A stretch of 64,000 nucleotides of DNA from Photobacterium indicum (GTDB lineage Bacteria; Pseudomonadota; Gammaproteobacteria; Enterobacterales; Vibrionaceae). The stretch covers positions 1 to 64,000 of the forward strand of contig NZ_PYOC01000007.1 of NCBI RefSeq assembly GCF_003026215.1. Direction: 5' to 3'. Each line of letters begins with the position of its first letter. The stretch's first letter is position 1. The notes beneath the pieces were generated by a model that worked only from the letters and a program-made list of their open reading frames with translations, made no database searches and was not told where the DNA came from. Shown in pieces: positions 43,840-52,108 of the stretch. Position numbers and translations under genes: made by a program.

Positions 43840-44655
43840 ATGTATAAAATGCATTTCATCGATTCTTTACCAATTTATCTTATGGCAGGATTAATTCTTG
43901 GCTCGATTTTATTGGTATTTGAATTTGGTTATCGATTAGCACGCATATTTCTAGCGGATAAATTGAATAAAGCGATCAGCCCAATGACGGGGGGATTGGG
44001 TGGATTATTGGCTTTTATTCTTGCTATAACATTCAGCATGGCTGCAGGAAAAAATGATGCCAGAAAGCAACTGGTTTTAGATGAAGCTAACGCAGTAGGT
44101 ACCGCCGTATTGCGTACCGATTTTCTGCCTGAACCTTACAAAAAAGACAGTAAATTATTACTCGTTTCTTATATCAATGAAAGATTAATATCAAAAGAAG
44201 AAAAAAAGCGAGTACTTAAATCCTCACAGAGTGAAGATCGCGTTAATCTACTTATAACAAATAGTGTCATATTGCATGAAAAATTATGGCGCAATGCAGT
44301 TAGTGCGTATAACGTTGAACAAAACCAGATCATCAAGCTCTATATTGAGTCACTCAACCAAGTTATCGATATCCATACCGAGCGTGTAAATAAAAGCCTT
44401 CAAAGCCGAATTCCAGTTAGTATCTGGTTTAGTTTAATACTGCTCACTTTTCTAACAATGGTGCTTACAGGTGTTCAGGTTGGCTCACAAAGTGAAGCTA
44501 GAATGCTAATAGCGGCACTTCCATTTGCCCTTGCCTTCACCCTTGTTTTAACATTAATTATCGAACTCGATAGGCCTAATCGAAGTATTCTTGCTGTTAG
44601 CCAACAGCCTCTAATTGATTTACAACGTTCACTAATGTCAGAAAGTAACCAATAA
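43840..44655 (+). CDS. DUF4239-like membrane protein
   Basis: 271 residues with two N-terminal membrane helices (about 10-30 and 53-70), a soluble region of about 120 residues and two C-terminal helices (195-215, 225-243). The blocks GGLGGLLAFILAITFSMA and RKQLVLDEANAVGTAVLRTDFL match the DUF4239/bestrophin-like family. Function unknown; an anion channel has been suggested for relatives by fold. Stands alone. Confidence 0.75.
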   Translation: MYKMHFIDSLPIYLMAGLILGSILLVFEFGYRLARIFLADKLNKAISPMTGGLGGLLAFILAITFSMAAGKNDARKQLVLDEANAVGTAVLRTDFLPEPYKKDSKLLLVSYINERLISKEEKKRVLKSSQSEDRVNLLITNSVILHEKLWRNAVSAYNVEQNQIIKLYIESLNQVIDIHTERVNKSLQSRIPVSIWFSLILLTFLTMVLTGVQVGSQSEARMLIAALPFALAFTLVLTLIIELDRPNRSILAVSQQPLIDLQRSLMSESNQ

Positions 44656-44808
44656 GACAGACAATGAATCGTCTAGGCGTAGTTGACGACTGAAACGTTA
44701 AGATGAGTTTAATGATGCAGGATGAGCAAACAATCAGATACTTACTTTAGTCTGTATTACATTTCATGTTAGGCTCACACGCAGATAAACTGGCTTGGGA
44801 CGGCAACA

Positions 44809-45534
44809 TTGAAAACGCAACTGACAAAAACAGGTTTGACTAGATTATGTCTGGCAACCACCATACCTTTGATTTCATTTACAACATTGGCTAACAATTT
44901 TTATGTTGAATCGACCTTCATTCAAAATGGTCAAACAATGGGGCCTCCTGCGTTCAATATATTCAACAACAGTGACAGAACGTTCAATGTTGATCACAAT
45001 ACTGCCATTAACTATTCAGTTGTCGAGAAAAAAAACGGCAACGTAAACGTAGAAGTCGTCGTCATTGAAACCAGTAAGCGTGGTGATTCTTATCAATTAC
45101 AGCCCATTTTCACGATAGCAGCCAATGGTGAATCGAATGGTATGTTATTGGGTAAATCAAAAGCGATACCTTTTCTGGATTGGCAATTGAGTGCGATCAA
45201 ATCATACACTGTCACTTTTCATCAGCTTTCTAGCAATGAACAAAACTGCCTTAATTACACCAATGGAAATGAAACACTGTGCTTTGACTCAACGCCTTTA
45301 CTGGATACAGATGCTTTTCTGTATATCCGTAATAAAGCAGAAGATCCATCGGTATTAGAAATCAAACTTACAGATAACGGTGCCAATGCCTTAGGTACCT
45401 TTACACGTGAAAATATAGACCAATGGATGGGTGTGATGATCGATGGACAACTTGTAAACGCGAGTATCATTCGTTCTGAAATGGGAGGGGATATTTTGAT
45501 GCCATTACCCAAACAAGCTGCTGCTGAAGAATAA
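44809..45534 (+). CDS. Exported protein with a SecD-P1-head-like domain
   Basis: 241 residues. The likely start is TTG at 44809 with GGGA upstream. No in-frame ATG precedes the signal peptide (residues 1-28, ends TLA). Residues about 30-140 are a beta-rich domain of unknown kind. The C-terminal 70 residues, with VLEIKLTDNGANALG, ENIDQWMGVMIDGQLV and ASIIRSEMGGDILMPL, follow the pattern of the SecD P1 head (eGa..f..lT..n.g..lai.lDg.v.saP.I....). Unlike SecD it has no membrane domain. A periplasmic chaperone-like or peptide-binding role is inference. Confidence 0.7.
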   Translation: MKTQLTKTGLTRLCLATTIPLISFTTLANNFYVESTFIQNGQTMGPPAFNIFNNSDRTFNVDHNTAINYSVVEKKNGNVNVEVVVIETSKRGDSYQLQPIFTIAANGESNGMLLGKSKAIPFLDWQLSAIKSYTVTFHQLSSNEQNCLNYTNGNETLCFDSTPLLDTDAFLYIRNKAEDPSVLEIKLTDNGANALGTFTRENIDQWMGVMIDGQLVNASIIRSEMGGDILMPLPKQAAAEE

Positions 45535-45564
45535 CATCAATACCGACTTACTCGCCTTTTCCTA

Positions 45565-45864
45565 TCATTGATTAGGCGACAGTAAATGTTGCCATTCTTT
45601 ATGACGGTTCATGTAATGGGCAACATAACTGCACGTTGGAATTATTGTATAACCCTCTTGCTCTATCCCTTTTAGAACAGCCTCCATCATAATGCTGGCG
45701 TACCCTTTCCCACGCAATGCATCTGGCACATGAGAATGATCTAACGTGAGCACATTACCTGCGATTTGATAACTGACCTCAGCTTGATAACCCACCTCTA
45801 ACTCAACAAAGTAAGCCTGTTTTGTACGATCATGCACGGCGTTGTAATGCTTTTCTTCACTCAT
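45565..45864 (-). CDS. Small GNAT-like N-acetyltransferase (YjdJ/YidJ type)
   Basis: 99 residues. The acetyl-CoA binding motif RGKGYASIMMEAVLK and the N-terminal beta strands EVSYQIAGNVLTLDHSHVP fit the short GCN5-related family DUF/YjdJ. The substrate is unknown. Single gene, converging with the SecD-like gene. Confidence 0.78.
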   Translation of the reverse strand: MSEEKHYNAVHDRTKQAYFVELEVGYQAEVSYQIAGNVLTLDHSHVPDALRGKGYASIMMEAVLKGIEQEGYTIIPTCSYVAHYMNRHKEWQHLLSPNQ

Positions 45865-46010
45865 ACCCCTATTCCTTTTATTTCGTGTACTATTTTGTCT
45901 TACTTAGCAAAAAAAACGGTGAGCTACGCACTCACCGCTGTTACCTTACGTCTGTGGAGAATAACCTGTGTACGATAAAAAGACACTTGAGGTTTACAAT
46001 AGCCTCTTAA

Positions 46011-46038
46011 CATTAAGCATTAAGCATTAAGCATTAAG
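46011..46038. repeat. Heptamer tandem repeat (CATTAAG)x4
   Basis: Four perfect copies of CATTAAG, 15 bases downstream of the DsbA-like gene stop codon and preceded by a partial copy. Probably a slippage-prone microsatellite. Confidence 0.9.
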
Positions 46039-46053
46039 AGTATAATCGTGGTA

Positions 46054-46872
46054 CTAGCCTTGCTGCTTTGCTAAAGCAACCGCCGCTTGCAATGTGGCTT
46101 CTTCAACATAGCCCCCTAGCACTGTTGTATTCTGTTCATTGGCACCTTTAACTGGCATCACAACATAAGCTGGTGTACCACTAAAGCGTAGTTCTTGTGC
46201 TAGTTTCATGGTTTTCATCAACTCAGGAGACCATTCTTCAAGCTGTGCCAAATCGACCGTTGCACCTGTTTTTTTCACTAATGCCTGAATATTAACGTCA
46301 GTTAGTTTCTCGCCATCAAGCCCCAGCTGCATAATGCCTTGGTGGTAAATTGCAAAGCCCTTTTCACCTTGCTGCTTAAACACTTCTAAACTCACACGTG
46401 CCGCCGTGTCTGACAACTTGGATCGCTTCGCGAGAATTGGGAAGTTTTTTATTAATAGCTTAGCATCACTGTTTTTTGCCAAGATGGCATCCACAATCGG
46501 TGACGATTTAATACAATATGAACACTGATAATCTAAGAATTTCACGATGGCCACATCACCATCAGCATTCCCTTCAAACGGAGTCTCTTTATCATTTAAC
46601 AGGGCATTTTTCTGCTTCACTGCCTCACTGATTCTCAAAGCATTCTGCTTGGCGTCTTCTCGCGCTTTTAATTCCATGCTGGCATCAATCAATACTTCAG
46701 GGTTGTTTACAAAGTATTCCATCGCAATTTTGCCAATTTCTTCTTGCTGTGCGGCAGAAAAGGAAGAAGCGGTATTTGTCGTGTTAGCAGCAAACGCAGA
46801 GGTCACGGTAGCGCCAGTCACAACGCTTGCAAGTAAAAGGGCCAGTTTTTGTTTGGTCATTCTTTTCACCAT
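46054..46872 (-). CDS. Exported DsbA-family thiol oxidoreductase (ScsC/BcfH-like)
   Basis: 272 residues. Signal peptide to about residue 29, a helical N-terminal region of 70 residues like the multimerisation domain of ScsC-type proteins, then a thioredoxin fold with the active site C117-S-Y-C120 (FLDYQCSYCIKS), a cis-Pro loop (FSGTPAYV) and GYVEEATL. Acts in periplasmic disulfide formation or isomerisation. A second ATG at residue 5 could be the start. 35 bases separate it from the upstream exporter gene. Confidence 0.85.
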   Translation of the reverse strand: MVKRMTKQKLALLLASVVTGATVTSAFAANTTNTASSFSAAQQEEIGKIAMEYFVNNPEVLIDASMELKAREDAKQNALRISEAVKQKNALLNDKETPFEGNADGDVAIVKFLDYQCSYCIKSSPIVDAILAKNSDAKLLIKNFPILAKRSKLSDTAARVSLEVFKQQGEKGFAIYHQGIMQLGLDGEKLTDVNIQALVKKTGATVDLAQLEEWSPELMKTMKLAQELRFSGTPAYVVMPVKGANEQNTTVLGGYVEEATLQAAVALAKQQG

Positions 46873-46907
46873 TTATGATTAATTAGCTCGTTAAAATCAA
46901 CTCCACC

Positions 46908-47888
46908 CTAAAGGTTGGAGTTAACTTTAAGGTCAAGAGCTTTTGCATCCGCACGACATGCCGAGCACATTTTTGGTTTGAAAATCAGATCTAGAGCCCA
47001 AAATGATTTATCTGTCTTAGTCACTAAAATACCAGCAAAAAGTGGCAGTAATAAACCGATAGATAGCGGTGAGATGGGCTGCGCGGTGTTCCAAGCTGCA
47101 ATCATCAACGCCACGATAGGAAACAGTAAAAAACACAACGAAGCAGTGAACGGGGTCGACAGTTCATTCAATTTAAAGTAAGCCACAATGCCGCCGACAC
47201 TTGCAAATACACCTAGATGTAACACAGCAAACAAAGATTCAGATGAAAACGTACTTGGCTGCGCCCCTTCGAACAAGAAAGAGACAATAACCAACAATAT
47301 CGACGCCATGAAACACGGTACGGTGTTGTATGTGAGCACTGGAATATCTTTACAGTATTTTTGCACAAACACGTACATTAACGCATGAATCATGACAGCA
47401 GCACTGAGCGCGCTCATACCAATCAAGTAACTGGCTCCCCCAATATTCATTTCATTTTTCAAAATTACGCTCAAGCTAACAACAGCTACCAACAAGCCCG
47501 TAATTTGGTGCTTTCCCAAGTTCAAACCAAGAAATAAGGTAGAAGTCATCATCACCGCAATTGGCATATTAGCAAAGATGATCGCCGCTAGACCTGAAGA
47601 AATATATTGCTCGCCAAAAATCATAAGTGTGAAGGGAATTGCAAAATAAAAAACTGCCACGATCACCATCCAATGTCGGCGCCCTTTGGGGAACATTAGT
47701 GGCAGCCTATACCATCGGGTCAATGTCACAAGAATCGGTGCTGCGATCAAGAAGCGTAAGCTGGTCGCAAAAATGGGCGGAATCGAGCTGACTGCCACTT
47801 CCATTGCAAACCATGTCGTCCCCCAAATTAAACACACAGAAAGAAACAACAGCGGTACGGTATACTTTGTATTCATTAACTGGTTCAT
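46908..47888 (-). CDS. EamA/DMT-superfamily exporter
   Basis: 326 residues with ten predicted membrane helices in two EamA repeats. The first contains FLSVCLIWGTTWFAMEVA, the second starts near GGASYLIGMSALSAA. RhaT/YdcZ-like drug/metabolite transporter family. The polar C-terminal tail has two Cys. The transported compound is unknown. Probably co-transcribed with the DsbA-like gene downstream. Confidence 0.85.
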   Translation of the reverse strand: MNQLMNTKYTVPLLFLSVCLIWGTTWFAMEVAVSSIPPIFATSLRFLIAAPILVTLTRWYRLPLMFPKGRRHWMVIVAVFYFAIPFTLMIFGEQYISSGLAAIIFANMPIAVMMTSTLFLGLNLGKHQITGLLVAVVSLSVILKNEMNIGGASYLIGMSALSAAVMIHALMYVFVQKYCKDIPVLTYNTVPCFMASILLVIVSFLFEGAQPSTFSSESLFAVLHLGVFASVGGIVAYFKLNELSTPFTASLCFLLFPIVALMIAAWNTAQPISPLSIGLLLPLFAGILVTKTDKSFWALDLIFKPKMCSACRADAKALDLKVNSNL

Positions 47889-48196
47889 CCATCAAGGTCA
47901 CTAAAAACCATTCACTTGTTTTCTAGTAACATTCATTGATTACCTCGAAATCAAGAGGTTAACTCATCCGTTGATGGTGTTTCACTCTACGACGAAAACC
48001 GTAAAGCGTTGTCTATAAAGGTAAACTAACGTAAAGATATGAAAAATAATGCTAATGTGTGAGATTACTTCAAGGAAAGAAAGCGTATGCCATGCTCTGA
48101 CAAACGCTTGAAGAAACCAGAAAGTGGTACGAGTTTATGATGCAGTATCAAAATACTCTGTCGACGTATCTATAAGTAAAAATTCTGTACGAGACT
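47889..48196. other. Intergenic region upstream of the EamA exporter
   Basis: 308 bases without a gene. It should hold the exporter promoter and the end of the patatin transcript. I see no clear terminator or operator. Confidence 0.4.
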
Positions 48197-49393
48197 TTAT
48201 TTCACAATATGAGAACGTAAATTTGGCGGCACTTGGTGCCAAGATTGTCTATCTCGCATCTTTTTATAACTGTCATTAAACAACTCAATCATGTATGCAG
48301 GACTAACGTCATCTCCCGGTTGCTCTGATTCAAACTGCGGTTCTATATAGCTAACATTAAATTCCATACCCGTTCGCTGTGATTGCTGATAAATACGGTT
48401 TACATCCCCTAGCCCTTGGTATTTCAAAATAGTATCTATTGAGCGGGAGGCAATATCTTTGAATGTGTACTCTGTGGTTTTCCAACGTGGTTCAAGTTCT
48501 GAGTTGCGTATCACATACACTTTGTTTCTACTGTTTTGTGGCAACAATGAAAGGTCTACGCCTTCAGGAAATAAAAACACTTGATTAGTAACACCACCAT
48601 CAACATGCAATTCTTCAAACGATTCCAACGTTGATCCCTTCACCACTTGCACTGAAATCATCTTCGCAGGAAAGACTCCCGGAATCGATGACGAGGCAAT
48701 AATAATATCTTCAAACAAGGCTTCAGCCTCTGGTGTATTCAATGTTGCTATCTCGCCCATGTTCCAGATTACAGGTCGCTGAGCATCGAGGTTTGTCGTG
48801 CCTATTAGTAGAATACGACCACGAGCATATTGCTTTGCAACCTCATCTAATAAGGCCGGAGTAATCGTTTTACGCACCATAGCTTCGAACTTATCGGTGT
48901 TCAGTAATGATTTAGTTGCTGCAATTTGGAAAATTGTATTTACGTCGTACAGTTCATCCGATTTCGTTTGAGTATATAACTGCTTAAGAAACAGATCGTA
49001 GTCTGCCCCCAAAAAAGCAAATACCGAAATGATTGCGCCAGTACTAACGCCAGTTACTGTCGCAAATTCAGGTCGATCGCCATTGTCGGTCCATGCATTT
49101 AACAATCCCGCACTATAAGCACCGTTTGTACCACCACCCGACAATGCCAGATGCGCCACAGCTTTGATATTCCCGTTCTCGTCAGTTAGGATCCCAGCAT
49201 CCATTTGGCGCTGCTTTAAGGCCACCAGCTGATCTTTCGGGATTGGGTATTCACTGGTGTCTCCCCAGTAGCGTAATAATTCAGTATTTAACGGCTCATA
49301 AGAGACATGCTGTTCTTGTGACATATCTTGTCGCTCTAGCGAACTACAGGCAGAAATAAATACAATCGAAACGATAGAAACAAAGCGATACAT
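48197..49393 (-). CDS. Patatin-like phospholipase lipoprotein
   Basis: 398 residues. Lipoprotein signal with Cys16 (IVFISACSS). The patatin domain has the oxyanion loop LSGGGTNGAYSAG, the nucleophile in GVSTG and the catalytic Asp in VDGGVTNQ. It likely cleaves acyl chains of lipids at the inner face of the outer membrane or periplasm. Stands alone, minus strand, with a 335-base divergent region upstream. Confidence 0.87.
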   Translation of the reverse strand: MYRFVSIVSIVFISACSSLERQDMSQEQHVSYEPLNTELLRYWGDTSEYPIPKDQLVALKQRQMDAGILTDENGNIKAVAHLALSGGGTNGAYSAGLLNAWTDNGDRPEFATVTGVSTGAIISVFAFLGADYDLFLKQLYTQTKSDELYDVNTIFQIAATKSLLNTDKFEAMVRKTITPALLDEVAKQYARGRILLIGTTNLDAQRPVIWNMGEIATLNTPEAEALFEDIIIASSSIPGVFPAKMISVQVVKGSTLESFEELHVDGGVTNQVFLFPEGVDLSLLPQNSRNKVYVIRNSELEPRWKTTEYTFKDIASRSIDTILKYQGLGDVNRIYQQSQRTGMEFNVSYIEPQFESEQPGDDVSPAYMIELFNDSYKKMRDRQSWHQVPPNLRSHIVK

Positions 49394-49728
49394 GGAGGCC
49401 CTTACCCGCTAAATGTAGAATGTAGCTGAGCTATAAGAATCAAGCTATTGAACAGTGAATCATTAAAATAAAAGAAGATTATGTCACGACAAAATGAAAC
49501 ATAAATTAAATCTTATTGCCTATTCAGCTACCATACAGCGGGTAAAAATGGTTTGCTCTTTTCGAACCCTACGAGTTTATCTAACCCATTAAAATATAAA
49601 GAAACATACGCCCTAGCAGGTTATCATTTTGTTACGTTTTATATTTTCTCTAATTTAGGCTTGCTTGTTTATTCCAAGATTGTGATAACCTCATCCTCTT
49701 GTATTGCATAGCGAGTGAAATAACAACG
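49394..49728. promoter_or_regulatory. Divergent promoter region, patatin and M14 carboxypeptidase genes
   Basis: 335 bases, very AT-rich, no gene. Promoters for both flanking genes must lie here. No dimeric operator could be named. Confidence 0.4.
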
Positions 49729-50853
49729 ATGAAAATTTTTAGTAATTTCGATGGCGGCAACATTAATGTAGTTAAAGCCGACTCACCAGAAGATATTCAA
49801 CTCACTATTCCAAATGACAATCAATCTGAATATTACCAATGGTTTCACTTCCGTTTAGAAACACAAGCGCAAGAAGAACACACTGTAAAATTACTCAACC
49901 TTGCTAAATCGGCCTACCCTGAAGGCTGGCAAGGCTATGATGTTGTTGCATCTTACGATCGTGATGAATGGTTCCGTATTCCTGCCGAGTTCGATGGTGA
50001 TACACTGACTTTCCGCTTCTTCCCAGAGCAAGGGTCTATGTACTTTGCTTACTTTGCACCATACACCTACGATCGCCACCAGGATCTTTTGCATCAAGCA
50101 CAAGTTAACTTCAACTGCCAACTTGAAACATTGGGCAACACACTAGATAACAATGACATGAGCCTGCTTACTATTGGTGAACCCGCTGATGATAAGAAAA
50201 AAGTATGGGTAATTGCACGCCAACACCCAGGCGAAACAATGGCAGAATGGTTCATTGAAGGTTTGCTACAGCGCTTACTTGATGAAACAGATACGGTTGG
50301 TCGTGCGCTTCTCGATAAAGCCGTTTTCTATGTAGTGCCAAACATGAACCCAGATGGTGGTATTCGTGGACATTTACGTACCAATGCAGCAGGTGTGAAT
50401 CTAAACCGTGAATGGCAAACGCCATCAATGGAAAAGAGCCCTGAAGTTTTCTTAGTACGTGAACGTATGCTTGAAACCGGTATCGATATGTTCCTCGATA
50501 TTCACGGCGATGAAGCTATTCCTTATAACTTTGTTGCGGGTAGTGAAGGTATTCCATCTTATGATGAACGCCACGCCAACTTAGAGAATAAGTTTAAGCA
50601 AGCATTACTAACAATTACACCTGAGTTCCAAGATGAGCATGGCTATGACAAAGATAAGCCAGGTAAAGCAAATCTAACGGTTTGTTCTAACTGGGTTGCC
50701 GAGCAGTTTAAGTGCCTATCTTACACTGTAGAAATGCCTTTTAAAGATCATAATGCACAGCCAGATGCACTTTACGGCTGGTCACCAGAACGTAGCCTTG
50801 CGTTTGGCCATGACATGCTAGCAGCAACCCTCGCTGTTATTGATGATGTATAA
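49729..50853 (+). CDS. M14-family cytosolic carboxypeptidase-like protein
   Basis: 374 residues from the ATG at 49729 (open frame begins ten codons earlier). N-terminal beta domain (residues 1-130, SEYYQWFHFRLE) and C-terminal zinc carboxypeptidase with HPGETMAEWFIEG (His and Glu ligands), NPDGGIRGHLRTNAAGVNLNR (split only as the substrate-binding region near 205-225), DIHGDE (His ligand) and the catalytic Glu in YTVEMPF. Resembles bacterial relatives of AGBL/Nna1 deglutamylases. Substrate unknown, cytoplasmic. Confidence 0.87.
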   Translation: MKIFSNFDGGNINVVKADSPEDIQLTIPNDNQSEYYQWFHFRLETQAQEEHTVKLLNLAKSAYPEGWQGYDVVASYDRDEWFRIPAEFDGDTLTFRFFPEQGSMYFAYFAPYTYDRHQDLLHQAQVNFNCQLETLGNTLDNNDMSLLTIGEPADDKKKVWVIARQHPGETMAEWFIEGLLQRLLDETDTVGRALLDKAVFYVVPNMNPDGGIRGHLRTNAAGVNLNREWQTPSMEKSPEVFLVRERMLETGIDMFLDIHGDEAIPYNFVAGSEGIPSYDERHANLENKFKQALLTITPEFQDEHGYDKDKPGKANLTVCSNWVAEQFKCLSYTVEMPFKDHNAQPDALYGWSPERSLAFGHDMLAATLAVIDDV

Positions 50854-50905
50854 AGCATAGCTAGCACCTTTAGTAAAATATAGCGCGACAAACTAGTACA
50901 CACTA

Positions 50906-50938
50906 AGCCACGCAAGTTTAATTCTGCGTGGCTTTTTC
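50906..50938 (+). terminator. Intrinsic terminator
   Basis: AGCCACGCA and TGCGTGGCT around a ten-base loop, then TTTTTCTT, 53 bases after the carboxypeptidase stop codon. Confidence 0.85.
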
Positions 50939-50965
50939 TTTCTCTATCTGTCGTTCTTTTATACT

Positions 50966-50992
50966 GAAAAAGGTGAGATACGATCCCACCTT
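50966..50992 (-). terminator. Intrinsic terminator
   Basis: On the minus strand AAGGTG-GGATCGTATCT-CACCTT is followed by TTTTC. It serves the small exported protein gene at 51030. Confidence 0.75.
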
Positions 50993-51029
50993 CTATATTT
51001 ATTCATGACAAGATACAGCGTAAACGATA

Positions 51030-51341
51030 TTAACGTTTGCTGTCACTATGAAATGCATAGCGATTATATTCAGTGCCATTCTCAGTAACAGCGTTATATT
51101 TCACTGAACGAGAGCTGTTCAATGATAATGGTACAAACACACGGCCATTCTCATTGGTCATATAGGTTCCTTTCGATTGAGGAACATTTTTGACTGTCAC
51201 CTCAGCGTTAGCAACCAGTGCACCTTGCTCAGATACGGTTACCCACGCACCATTGGCGGTATCGACTACTTTCATATCCGCTAATGTAACAGTTGAAAAA
51301 ACAACACACATGACGGCAACAGCTGTATTTAATAATTTCAT
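51030..51341 (-). CDS. Small exported protein, beta-rich, 103 aa
   Basis: The ATG at 51341 gives a proper signal peptide (MKLLNTAVAVMCVVFSTVTLA). The longer frame to 51398 is not needed. The mature part shows a transthyretin/carboxypeptidase-regulatory-like pattern (GALVANAEVTVKNVPQSKGT, YMTNENGRVFVPL). Function unknown. Confidence 0.65.
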   Translation of the reverse strand: MKLLNTAVAVMCVVFSTVTLADMKVVDTANGAWVTVSEQGALVANAEVTVKNVPQSKGTYMTNENGRVFVPLSLNSSRSVKYNAVTENGTEYNRYAFHSDSKR

Positions 51342-51693
51342 AACAAACCTTCTTATTATAAATGCTGGAAAAAAGTACAGGTTTAGCCTTATTTCCACGT
51401 TAAATTTTCAGGTGATGATAAATAACGACATAACAATCAATAACCCATCGAGTTAATCGATTTACTTTTGTGTTAACACCTATTCAACCTATTTTACTTC
51501 TCGTTATGTCGAAATAAATACATCATAGTTTGTTAAATTTTAACTAATCCCTTGAGTCCCATTCCTTTAGTTCTTTCATCGGGCATGATTTAACTTTTTA
51601 ATGAGTTCGGTATTATAATAACGCAATGAAAGTAAACCGCTGTTGAATGAGCGTAAAACAACGTAAATTAACTATTTAATAAAAAAATGTTGA

Positions 51694-51907
51694 TTAGGTG
51701 CGAATGATTTTAAACTCATACCGCCTATGTTGGTGTTTCAATAACGTAAGACTTTTCTTCACGCGCAAGATGTTCCGGTAAGGCTTTTCGGCCCTTTCGA
51801 TTTCGGGGTTTATTTTCTGTTTGGCTTTCTTCAGATTCGTTGAATGTGCCTTTCGGTCTTTTTCTAGCCGCCGATAGTAAAGCCAAAAGCCAAAAGCCAA
51901 AAGCCAT
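51694..51907 (-). other. Possible phase-variable small ORF
   Basis: An ATG at 51907 with GGGA upstream runs directly into four AAAGCCA heptamers (minus strand TGGCTTT). With four copies the frame gives 60 residues and ends at 51725. With one copy fewer the ATG would join the overlapping 68-residue Lys-rich frame ending at 51694. Neither product is recognised. The ORF may also be spurious. Confidence 0.3.
51879..51906. repeat. Heptamer tandem repeat (AAAGCCA)x4
   Basis: Four perfect copies, positioned directly after a potential minus-strand start codon. A unit of seven bases changes the reading frame with every gain or loss. Confidence 0.9.
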
Positions 51908-52058
51908 TAGTATCCCAAACTAAATACCGCTGTAATTTCAACATTCTAATACAACTAAAAACAAATTATTCCTAATAGGGATAGTTACTCTTGACATAAG
52001 AAAAAGTGCAATTTTGATCGCAAAATAAAGATAAACAATGAAACAAATATTACCTCCA

Positions 52059-52108
52059 TGTGACTGTAATCACACTGATTTTTTAGTGTGCCATGTATTA
52101 TTTGCGCA
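52059..52108 (+). promoter_or_regulatory. Perfect CRP site and class II promoter of the secreted EEP gene
   Basis: TGTGA-CTGTAA-TCACA at 52059-52074, and TATTAT at 52096-52101 as -10, predict a start near 52108 with the CRP site centred at -41.5. A CACACT/AGTGTG stem with a T-rich loop lies between them. The predicted start lies downstream of the first ATG of the gene. Confidence 0.6.

Larger units (their letters stand above)
51342..52058. other. Low-coding intergenic region with heptamer repeat
   Basis: About 700 AT-rich bases between two oppositely directed genes. The only structured part is the heptamer array and the short open frames after it (listed separately). Nothing else seen. Confidence 0.5.
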
